From Westerdykella aurantiaca (Eukaryota; Ascomycota; Dothideomycetes; Pleosporales; Sporormiaceae), in the NCBI GenBank assembly GCA_030412805.1, contig JASJFJ010000002.1, positions 2,542,001 through 2,606,000 on the forward strand: a stretch of 64,000 bases of DNA, read 5' to 3'. This document shows, piece by piece, positions 55,360-64,000 of this stretch. Every line of letters begins with the position of its first letter. Position 1 is the stretch's first letter. The translations under genes were made by a program, and so were the position numbers. A model generated the notes under the pieces. That model saw nothing but the letters and a program-made list of their open reading frames with translations, was not told the origin of the DNA and searched no databases.

Positions 55360-57803
55360 TCACTCATGCTCATTGTCTTCTGCATCCTCGACTGTAACTG
55401 TCCGTCTCGACAAATTTGAGCTTTCGGTGCTTCCTCCCGCTACTGCTGAACTTGACCCAGAGGCCTCGTTGGATGCACCTATGTTCTCGAAGCTCCAGCT
55501 AGATCCCATGGAAGTAGGTTCCGTCGTCTTCTCCGCTGACGTCCCAGAACCTGCTGCCCGTTCTGGTACCGACACCGACGAGGACGGCTGAGATCGGCCA
55601 GCCTCTGTCTGGGTTGAAGGGGCCATTGAGCTCGACGGCGGATCAGCTTCTCTTGTTGGCGTGGGGGCTGGCACATCAGGGACAGCGCGATTCTGCGATG
55701 AGGATTCGGTGTTTTGGGCGCTTACACCCGCCGGAGGAGCAAGCGCCATCGGCCTCAATGTCCACCCCTCGGGAAGAGTCAGTCCTTCTGGCAAGCCCAC
55801 ATCACCATGGCGCAGGATCGGTCCATTGGCAAAATAGGCCTGCGGGACAAGGGGGGCCTGCAGATTCAACGGAGCAATGATTGGGAGTTGCTGACCGGTT
55901 ACGGCTGTGACGCCGGAAGCCTGTTGGATTCTCTGGAGTTCAGCGAGCAACGAATGGATAATATCGAGCTGCTCATGCTGCGCCCGAAGTGTCCGCACCG
56001 AGTCAATGATGTTCTGTTGAAGTCGGAGTATATCGGACTGAATATCGGCGGGGTGTAAGGCTTGTGTCGCGGGTATCGCCGCGCCATTATCTCTAGGAAA
56101 CTGGAAAGGCGTTGTCGTCTGGACCTGGGCCTGATGCATTTGTGCCAGTCGTTGAGTCAACATAGCAGCAGCCTGATCGTTGTTGACGTTGTTTACAGCA
56201 CCATGTCCTTGCTGCTGCTCAGGTATCCGCATATTACCAAGGACGATGCGTAGCCGCCCAAGGTTGAACACTCGAAAGTTCCCCGCTCCTCCGTTCTGCT
56301 GAGCGTTTTGCTGTTGCCCTTGCTGACCGGGTTGACCGGCTGGTGCTTGCGGTGCATTCGGTTGCAGACCCCTAAATCCCCCAAAGAGGTTCTGCTGATT
56401 TTGTTGGTTCCCCTGGTTTTGCTGTGCATGATTTGCTTGATTGTTCGGCTGCGTGTTAGTGGGCGGCGCCTCTGCCAATACAGGTCGTCGACAGGTAGGG
56501 CACACTTGCTGTCTCTCCAGCCAACTCCTCAGGCAACTGAAGTGAAGGATATGCCCGCAAGGAAGTTTCTTCGGCCTCTGCCGCTCGTCGACACGCTGAC
56601 CGGCCTGTGCATCGCCAGGAGGGACCCAAGGACGCATCTCTTCACGACAGACGATGCAGGTGTTTTCCCGGCCCAGCTCTTCCGCGGTGGCGTCAGGATA
56701 GCGAGCGTTCATGTCTCGCGTTGCATTTCGGTACTGGATGAAATCGTTGATGCGCTTGAGGAAGGAGCGGATAGTCATGAAGAGATCGCGCATGATGTGG
56801 ATAGGGATACCATAGAACGCCATCAGGATGACGAAGAAGCCCAGATATACGACAGACTTGATGAAATCTGCAGCCGTTAGTAGGATCCCTCCGCTCGCAT
56901 CGTCGCGACTTACCTGTAGCCAGTTCGAGGTAGAATACCCAACGGCCTTTCTCCTCCCAGCCGGGCACGTCCATATCGTCCTCATCGTCCTCGTCATCCG
57001 CAGTGGCTTGTCCTTCGCCCTCGGCGCTCGTACGCTGAGCGGCTTGCTCTCGAGCTAGTCGCCGGGCTTCCTGGCGTGTCTTCTCCTGCTTGTGAATGAT
57101 GGCAATTTCCACGAGGGACAACAGGTAGCGCAACAGTGTCGACATCGATGCAATCGCCAGGAGAACGTATTCAAAGCCGAACATGACCATAACTCCGGGT
57201 CGGGTCGCCGATAATATATGGTCGGTGCAATAGTTCACCATGAAGATGTCGAAGGCGACTGAGAGCAGCAGAGAGCTCATCAGCCGGGCATGGAATAGAC
57301 GCGGATTTCGGGGTGGCTGCTGTTCCAGAAGCTCTACCCGCCCTTCCCCTATCCATTGCCACACCTTCCCGGCAAGAAGACAGAGGAACATGGCAAAGAA
57401 CCATATCCCGATGTCATCTCGGAAGATCGTCATCGCCAATAACGTCTCGCTGACGGCGAACCATGCCTTGTCGTACAGTTGTTCGGTTTCGATGGCGCGG
57501 AGACGGCCGTAAAAGAGCCTTTGAAGGCCATATCCGAGACTTGCGGTTACGATCAGGGCGAGATTGATCAGGAACTGGCCGGATGTCAGCTTCGTCCCTG
57601 TATCGCGCGACTCCAGAGCTCACCATCAGGGACCCTGTGCTCTGAGATATGTAGACGGCCGCCGAGTAGAAGTTGGGTCTCTCATAGTACGCTCGAAGAA
57701 GCACGACGTTCGCCAGAACGGCCGAACCCTGTTCCAGGTCAGTTGCGGGCGACATGCGGAGGAGTGGTGGGCATACCGCGATGTACATACGTAACCTCGA
57801 CAT
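55360..57803 (-). CDS. HRD1: ERAD E3 ubiquitin ligase Hrd1 (synoviolin)
   Basis: Exons 57803-57777, 57728-57624, 57574-56914 and 56867-55360 encode about 766 residues. Hrd1 forms the ER retrotranslocation channel and ubiquitinates misfolded proteins for the proteasome. The N-terminal multi-pass region has AYYERPNFYSAAVYISQSTG (lumenal loop conserved in Hrd1) and several hydrophobic helices up to residue about 290. The RING-H2 finger spans 335-391: CIVCREEM, a loop, then LPCGHILHFSCLRSWLERQQ and CPTCRRPV. The C-terminal half is Gln/Asn/Pro-rich and cytosolic, with Ser/Thr-rich acidic end. Exon 1 is only 27 nt (MSRLRMYIA); it is required because the next exon has no ATG, and the GTATGC donor keeps frame. 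A CACGTG at 57956-57961 lies 153 nt upstream of the start. Confidence 0.94.
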
Positions 57804-59179
57804 CGTTGAGAAGCAGGAAAGGTGATTGAAGCTCAAGAAATAACGGGTTGCCCCGTTTCAAAACAGAAAAACCTCATAAGAGAAGAGGATGGTTGTCGCG
57901 GATTTAGTTTGCGGCGGAGCTCGCATGAGCTCCAGTTGACACGGTGGAAGGTGGGCACGTGACGAGATGACAAACGTGGGGTTCCTCGGTCTTTATCCTG
58001 TCATTTCCAAGGTTGTTTATTTTGTTCCTTTCATCAAGACCTGCCGAATGACAGTATATGTCGTTAATTTCAATTGCAAGTTGATTCTTTGCTTCGCCGT
58101 CTAGCATACTCAACATCTATAGGGGACTCCGGCGGGCAGACCCTGGTACATGTACGCAGTAGGAGGCGCAATCCTTAACCAACTCCTGACTATACACAGT
58201 AGCTCCTCTTTTTCGATACCCACTGATGCTAGGTAGAGCAGGGATTATCCATATGACATTTCTATTCCAACCGTACGCGTGATTCTCTGGTCCCTTATGC
58301 TGAACACGCTACTCCCTTCAGGAGGCCCAAATTCACGACAGAGCCAGTTCTGATCTGAGCCCATCCCCACGACCTAGCACCAAGACATTTCTATAGCCCC
58401 ACATGGCTTCTGCAAAAGGCATGACGTCTCTTCCGTGTTTAGATAAGCGAAAGCAGGCAGACCTCGGAGCTTCTCAGTCCAATTCAACCCAGCGACTGGA
58501 ATGTGAGCCGTCAGTTCCGAGTAACTGGTTCGCAATGAAGACACAACCTCAGCTACATTCCGTTCAGTGTTCATTTCCCTTTCTTCACGGCGGTTGTGGT
58601 ACCTGAGACATGGAAAACTGAGTTCGACAATGCCGAGACACTGACGGGGCGCTCCACAATGACTGTCTTCGGACTCGATTAGGTTCCTCGAAATATATAA
58701 TAACCTCCACGGATTCACAAATCCCATCTAGTAAGAACAGCGATGACGCCACCCAAAAGCTGCTGTGAACGCCACATTCCCATTTCCCCTCCAGGAATCC
58801 CTAGTTTCCGTTGTCGAGAATACACATCGAAACCCCACCCCCGCCAAACCAGCATCGGGTTTCCTAATCAGTATGAGCGGCACGCAACAGTCACCACGTG
58901 TTGAACCGTCCGATTCGCATGATGTTCCGGGTAAATTGGCTAAAGTACGCTTTTGTGCGAGTCGTTGGCGATGTTTATTGGAGAGTGAACTGCTTGGTCG
59001 TGGTGTTGGAACGCAAGCTTGCTTCGTGGGGGAAGATATAAATGCTGGGGAAGGCGTGGAGTGTATTCAACTTTTCGAAGGTATCACAGTGCTACTACCC
59101 TTCACCTGACGCCTAGCTACCTCACTGTATCGAAGGCGGCGGAAAGGAATTATTATAGCTATTGATACGGTGGATCAAG
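57804..59179. other. Divergent promoter region, HRD1 / dioxygenase
   Basis: About 1.4 kb between divergent genes. Small ORFs (58403-58606; 58873-59109) start with ATG but show no protein family features or splice-consistent extension. No tRNA recognised. Confidence 0.5.
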
Positions 59180-60230
59180 ATGGCTGAAGAACACCAATTG
59201 TCCCAGGAGGAGATCGAGTTCTTCCTTGAGCATGGCTGGCTCAAGCTATCAAACTGCTTCACACGTGGGCAAGCGGAAGGACTACAATCGACATTATGGA
59301 CCCGCCTAGGCATGGATCCAAATGATATGTCGACTTGGTATGTACATGGTCGTCTTTAGTATACCCAGCCATCGCCGCGAATTCTTACTCCTCCACAGGC
59401 ACACCGAGCGCACAAATATGCCCTGGTTCCACGAATTCTTAGTGGAAACCTTCGCCCCAAAAGCGTGGGCTGGAATATGTTCTCTCCTCGGGGGCGTCTC
59501 GAGAGTCAACCCGGAGGGCGTTTCGAAATGGAAAGACAGCTTCATCGTCAATCTCGGCACTCCCGAGGGTCACAACAAGGTCGTCAAGCCCCAGGAACTG
59601 AAAGGCTGGCATGTCGACGGCGACTTCTTCGTACACTACCTCGATAGCCCCGAGCAAGGATTGCTGGTTATTCCACTATGGACGGACATTGCTCCTGGCG
59701 GTGGTGGTACCATGATTTGTCCGGCCGCCATCCCACACATTGCAAAACACCTTTACGAGCATCCGGAGGGTGTGAGCCCCAGATTCACGCCACGGGCGCA
59801 AAACCCGGAATTCAAACAGGAAGATCAATTGACGTGGTTCAACGACCTCGCGGCTTCGATGCCCGATGAGGCCTTTGTGGAGGCTACCGGCGTCGTGGGC
59901 GATGTCTATCTCCTCCACCCATTGATGTTGCACTCGGCGAGCAACAACCAGCTGCGTCAAGTAAGGGTCATCACGAACCCGCCTGTCAGCCTCAAGGAGC
60001 CATTTGTCTTCGACCGGGAAGATGGGAATTACAGCATTGTGGAGCGGAAGACTATGAGGGCTCTGGGGAAGGAGAGGCTCGAGGGATGGAAAATCCAGGG
60101 TGAGAGGCAGATGATCGTCCCCGAGCGGGTGAGGATCCAGCAGGAGATGAAGAAGAAGGAGGAGGAGAGATTGAGGAAGTTGAAGGAGGGCGGCGGGGTG
60201 GATGTCCAGGTGACAGCCATTGCGGCTTGA
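59180..60230 (+). CDS. Phytanoyl-CoA dioxygenase-like Fe(II)/2-oxoglutarate oxygenase
   Basis: Exons 59180-59337 and 59399-60230 give 329 residues. It opens LSQEEIEFFLEHGWLKLSNC, the typical start of PhyH-family enzymes. The iron triad is visible as His124 and Asp126 in GWHVDGDFFVHYL and a distal His in HPLMLHSASNN (His231 most likely), followed by a basic VRVITNPPV that should hold the 2-oxoglutarate carboxylate. The jelly-roll core between them includes GLLVIPLWTDIAPGGGGTM. The C-terminus is a highly charged helix (RIQQEMKKKEEERLRKLKEG) unusual for the family. No peroxisomal targeting signal is evident (ends VTAIAA), so a true phytanoyl-CoA role is doubtful; the substrate is unknown. The 61-nt intron splits Trp before HTERTNMPWF. 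Confidence 0.87.
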
Positions 60231-61121
60231 TCCTGTGTACGTTTGAGTGCGAATAGCACATGGATGAGAGAAACAACTTGCACTGGGTTTATTCCGCAAA
60301 CATTTGGATCTCTCGATATTTTAAGTAGCATAATCCTCCACTCTTCCAGTTGCTGTAGTATAAGAATTCGATTAGTATAATAAGCCTACGGAACCATCCT
60401 GCCTGGCCCAAGGCGGGACTAGTCACTATGCGGCAACCGGATCCAATATATCTACGGTATAGGAATCAAAGAATCTCACCTCATTGACAAGGTCCGAGGG
60501 AGCCACTGGTGATGGCCGCCATGATGTAGGAAACATGGACCCATTTTATTATGTATTTCTAAGCAACTAACTAGCGAGGCAGACTGGTATCAGCAACCGC
60601 TCACGCCGCTGAGCCTCGTTTATGCGTCCCAATTGCAACCGTCCGACTGTTGGTACAAATGTAAACAAGAGGGGATATTAACAGCCTACAGGGGCTCTAA
60701 GACCACCTGGCATCTGGATAGGCCTGTAGTCCCTGCATTGGCCGCATCGTATAAGAATGAGGTTGGATATTAAATCCACGGTGGCGATCTGCAGGGGCGG
60801 CTCTCACAACAGTTACCGCTCTGGGGTTGGTTCTGCGGTGAGGGCCAGTGAAACTGTGAACTGTGGCGGTATGAGCGGGCCACTGTGTCTTTCCCGGCCC
60901 CAGGTCTTGGCGTTAGCTCAGCCCGCCTCAAAGTTGACACCGTTACCTTTCGCAGCTTCACACCGACAACCGCGCTGCTGCAATAAAAAGCCACGGCTGC
61001 CCGCAGACAAAGACTCCAACCTCCACCTCTGACAACCTCCAATTGCAGTGGACCAACTCCCAGTCCCACCTGCAATCTTCTTCCCTTTCTTCTAAACTCA
61101 TCTGCGCTGCACACCCACACC
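60231..61121. other. Dioxygenase 3' flank and PDI promoter
   Basis: About 890 nt. The final 130 nt upstream of the PDI start are C/T-rich, as expected for a strongly expressed fungal gene. I could not identify a definite unfolded-protein-response element by eye. No gene or repeat otherwise. Confidence 0.5.
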
Positions 61122-62883
61122 ATGCGCTACTCCCTCCACCTCTGCGGCCTTTTGGCCTCCGTGGCATTGGCTTCCGATGTCACCCAGCTCAAGAAGGATG
61201 ACTTCAAGGGCTTCATGGAGGAGCACGATCTCGTCCTCGCAGAGTGTACGTCTCTACAGCTTCCCAAAGCTTGAATTGGCTTGCAATGGCGCCGCATTCC
61301 GCTAACAAGCACCCAGTCTTCGCACCGTGGTGCGGCCACTGCAAGGCTCTCGCCCCCGAGTACGAGTCCGCTGCCACGACCCTGAAGGAGAAGGACATTC
61401 CCCTCATCAAGGTCGACTGCACCGAGGAGCAGGACCTCTGCCAGGAGTACGGCGTTGAGGGATACCCCACCCTCAAGGTGTTCCGCGGTGTCGAGAACAT
61501 CTCCCCCTACACCGGTCAGCGGAAAGCCGATGCGTGCGTATCCCGCTTCCATGATGCTTGGAACTTCTGGCTGACCTCTTTGACAGTATCATCTCGTACA
61601 TGACGAAGCAGGCCCTCCCCGCCGTCTCCGACATCACCAAGGACACCATTGAGGAGTTCAAGACCGCCGATAAGGTCGTCCTCATCGGTTACTTCGCGGC
61701 GGATGACAAGGCGTCCAACGAGACCTTCACCAAGGTCGCTGAGGGCCTCCGCGACAACTACCTCTTCGGCGCCACCAACGACGCCGCTCTTGCCGAGGCT
61801 GAGGGCGTCAAGCAGCCCGGCCTCGTCCTCTACAAGTCCTTCGATGAGGGCAAGGATGTCTTCACCGAGAAGTTCGACAAGGAGGCCATTGAGGAATTCG
61901 CCAAGGTTGCCTCCACTCCTCTCGTCGGTGAGGTCGGTCCTGAGACCTACTCCGGATACATGGCTGTACGTATATCTTCGTCCCTTTACCGACGCATCGA
62001 GCTAACACCGCCTCTCTAGTCCGGCCTTCCCCTCGCCTACATCTTCGCCGAGACCCAGGAGGAGCGCGACGAGCTCGCCAAGGAGCTCAAGCCCCTCGCT
62101 CAGAAGCACAAGGGTGTGATCAACTTCGCGACCATTGATGCGAAGGCCTTCGGACAGCACGGTGGTAACCTCAACCTCGAGGTTGGCAAGTGGCCCGCGT
62201 TCGCCATCCAGCGCACCGACAAGAACCAGAAGTTCCCCTACGACCAGGACAAGAAGATCACCGAGAAGGACATTGGCCAATTCGTCGACGACTTCGTTGC
62301 CGGCAAGGTCCAGCCCAGCATCAAGTCCGAGCCCATCCCCGAGACCCAGGAAGGCCCCGTGACCGTTGTCGTCGCCAAGAACTACGACGACATCGTCATC
62401 AACAACGACAAGGACGTCCTCCTCGAGTTCTACGCCCCCTGGTGCGGACACTGCAAGGCTCTGGCTCCCAAGTACGAGGAGCTCGCTGCTCTGTACGGTT
62501 CCGAGGAGCTCGCCTCCAAGGTCGTCATCGCCAAGGTTGACGCCACCGCCAACGACGTCCCCGACGAGATCCAGGGCTTCCCCACGATCAAGCTCTTCCC
62601 TGCCGGCAAGAAGGACGCTCCCGTTGACTACTCCGGTTCCCGCACTGTTGAGGACTTCATCCAGTTCATCAAGGAGAACGGCTCCCACAAGGTTGAGGCT
62701 GTCCTCCCCAAGGAACCCGAGGTCGCCGAGGAGGCTGGTGATCTGCCCGAGCAGGCTGCCGCCGCTTCCGAGAAGGTTGCTGAGAAGGCCGAGGAGGTGA
62801 CCGAGTCCGTCAAGTCGGCTGCTTCTGAGGCTACTGAGGCCGCCAGGAGCGCTGCTTCCGAGGAGGACCACGACGAGTTGTAA
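61122..62883 (+). CDS. PDI1: Protein disulfide isomerase (PDI)
   Basis: Exons 61122-61245, 61317-61533, 61587-61965 and 62020-62883 give 527 residues. PDI forms and reshuffles disulfides in the ER lumen. A signal peptide (MRYSLHLCGLLASVALAS) is followed by thioredoxin domain a with FFAPWCGHCKA (Cys47-Cys50, completed across intron 1), domains b and b' without cysteine pairs, and domain a' with FYAPWCGHCKA (Cys382-Cys385). An Ala/Glu-rich acidic linker ends in the ER retrieval signal HDEL. Length and a-b-b'-a' order are standard. Introns (71, 53 and 54 nt) have GTACGT, GTGCGT and GTACGT donors. Codon use is strongly biased to C/G third positions, in keeping with high expression. Confidence 0.97.
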
Positions 62884-63541
62884 GATACCAAAATATGATT
62901 TTATGTCGCGCTTTTTATCCCTCATCTTTTGGAGCATGCACTTGGTCAACAGTATGAGTATTGGTTATGTGATAGCTTGAAAGAGACCAGTGGGCAATAA
63001 AGGATAGCAACAGGGATGTGCATTTGTTTGATTTTCCAAGGCTAGGACAAGCAGCATGGGTAGCTTGATGGCGTTACGGGTCTAATGAAATTATCACCTT
63101 CTTCATCTATCTGTGCCGTCGATAATGCTGAACTGTGATCCAGTGGAATGCCGTGATTGTACCCGCGTACGTGTCGCTAGAGAAAGTGATATCAGTTTCG
63201 ATGATGCGAAGGCATAACGCCGCGCGTCTAGCTTCCAAGCACAACGATTGAAGAGGAGCAATCTCGATTCACTCATTGATACGAGACAGCTATCCGAAGT
63301 AGCAGAAAAGTAAAAAGCACCACGTCTAAAGATCACCATCCCTTGGCCGGCCTCCTAGGCCGTTCCCAACCATACCACCCATACAAATCGTCCAGTCCAT
63401 CCATCGCCCAAAAAAAAAAAAAAGAAAAACATTTCCTACCCACCACCACTTCCGCAAGGTCTAGCGCTCAGATCCAACGCCATGGCCTTGCCTTCAATTC
63501 TCCCATCTTCCATCCCACCTCGGTGCAACTGCCCTCAGCGA
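62884..63541. other. Convergent spacer between PDI and KAP123
   Basis: About 660 nt between two 3' ends. It contains a poly-A run (about 63409-63430) and no gene-like frame. Confidence 0.5.
63409..63430. repeat. Poly-A run
   Basis: A stretch of about 14 A, a G, then more A, on the plus strand in the spacer 3' of KAP123 (which is on the minus strand). Confidence 0.8.
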
Positions 63542-64000
63542 CTAACTGAAGTACGCCTGCACAATCTGCTGCTGCCCTGGTGTCAACCCAGCGACAGCCT
63601 GCTGCACATTCACGCCCGTGGCCTGGATCAAATTCCTCACGGACGCCACGACGCGCGTCGCGGTCTGGCCTTGCAGAGTCTCGGCTTCAAGCGCCTGGAC
63701 AACGAAGTGGAAGGCTTTTACGGGGTTGGAGAGGACGGCCGGGTTATTCCTAGGATCACCACGAGTCAGCATGTTTCTCGACGCCTCCTCACATGTATGC
63801 AAAGGGAACTTACTGCTCAATCAGCTGCGCCAAAAACGCATATGCAAACGGCGCCGCCTCCTCGTCGTTCGTCACCGGCAGCGTCTCCACCCACGCGTTC
63901 GCCACGTCCTGCCAGTTCGGCACCTTGGACGGGCTGTAATGCAGGATCTTCGCGATCGCCGCGCACGCGTTCTCCGTCGCGAACGCGTCGTCGTCCTCGC
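63542..64000 (-). CDS. KAP123: Importin beta-4 / karyopherin Kap123, C-terminal part (partial)
   Basis: Only the 3' end is inside the window: exon 63749-63542 and part of the preceding exon, 63814 to beyond 64000. The protein ends NWQDVANAWVETLPVTNDEE, AAPFAYAFLAQLIEQ, then ALEAETLQGQTATRVVASV and GLTPGQQQIVQAYFS. These are the last HEAT-repeat helices of Kap123-type importins, which carry ribosomal proteins and histones into the nucleus. The 64-nt intron (GTAAGT...CCTAG) splits a Gln codon. The N-terminal Ran-binding region lies outside, so the subfamily call rests on the C-terminus. Confidence 0.82.

Noticed and set aside
58403..59109. Small plus-strand ORFs upstream of the dioxygenase
   Set aside because: Under 80 codons from ATG, no recognisable motif and no in-frame splicing into the dioxygenase.
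62002..62949. 315-codon minus-strand ORF antisense to PDI
   Set aside because: Gly/Leu/Val/Asp-rich artefact of C/G third positions in the highly biased PDI exon 4.
1..64000. tRNA, rRNA, transposase or biosynthetic cluster
   Set aside because: Scanning for T-arm-like GGTTCGA patterns, transposase or PKS/NRPS motifs gave nothing convincing; tRNAscan-SE and Infernal would be the decisive searches.

Overview
This is a eukaryotic nuclear segment from a filamentous ascomycete (Pezizomycotina). The evidence is short spliceosomal introns (about 45-290 nt) with GTRNGT donors and CTAAC/CTGAC-like branch points, GC-rich third codon positions, compact genes in both orientations, and protein families with typical filamentous-fungal architecture (GRASP beginning MFxALNRF, 2EXR protein, long mtTFB, a C2H2+RING orphan). 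A Dothideomycete is my best guess, but the sequence alone does not settle the class. I see no prokaryotic operon, tRNA, rRNA, CRISPR array, transposase or secondary-metabolite cluster.

Layout. 0.4-5.8 kb: PDAP1-like phosphoprotein and the SWI/SNF subunit Swi1, both minus. 7.5-8.9 kb: proteasomal ATPase Rpt3, plus. 8.9-10.6 kb: gene-free spacer with a striking GTTnnnAAC minisatellite. 10.6-13.6 kb: PIP5 kinase, minus. 13.6-16.5 kb: about 3 kb without a gene, containing several short tandem repeats and one of two diverged copies of a 130-bp repeat. 16.5-22.5 kb: histone H1 and TAF1, minus. 23.1-26.3 kb: divergent pair TGS1 / GRASP. 27-28.6 kb: conserved fungal C2H2+RING-like protein of unknown function. 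30.6-36 kb: BLM/Sgs1-type RecQ helicase, divergent from a group II PLP decarboxylase. 37.9-38.4 kb: small NIF3/YqfO-like protein. 38.9-43.5 kb: condensin SMC4, divergent from an mtTFB-like mitochondrial transcription factor. 46-49.3 kb: mitochondrial ribosomal protein bL31m divergent from a mitochondrial flavin-reductase-like fusion protein. 49.4-51.3 kb: prenylcysteine oxidase. 51.9-53.2 kb: unknown protein. 54.1-54.8 kb: 2EXR protein. 55.4-57.8 kb: Hrd1 ERAD ligase. 59.2-60.2 kb: phytanoyl-CoA dioxygenase-like protein. 61.1-62.9 kb: protein disulfide isomerase. 63.5 kb to the edge: C-terminus of importin Kap123.

The genes are mainly housekeeping: chromatin and transcription (Swi1, H1, TAF1), genome maintenance (RecQ, SMC4), proteostasis (Rpt3, Hrd1, PDI), membrane traffic (PIP5K, GRASP), RNA capping (TGS1) and mitochondrial gene expression (mtTFB, bL31m). 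They do not form one pathway, although Hrd1, PDI and Rpt3 all serve ER quality control and degradation. I did not find a clear new multi-gene system. The most unusual items are the roughly 490-bp helically phased GTTnnnAAC array at 9.26-9.75 kb, the diverged repeat pair near histone H1, the 40-residue duplication with AT-hook-like cores in SMC4, and three proteins with large uncharacterised regions.

Exon borders were placed by eye from splice signals and reading-frame continuity, and are predictions.
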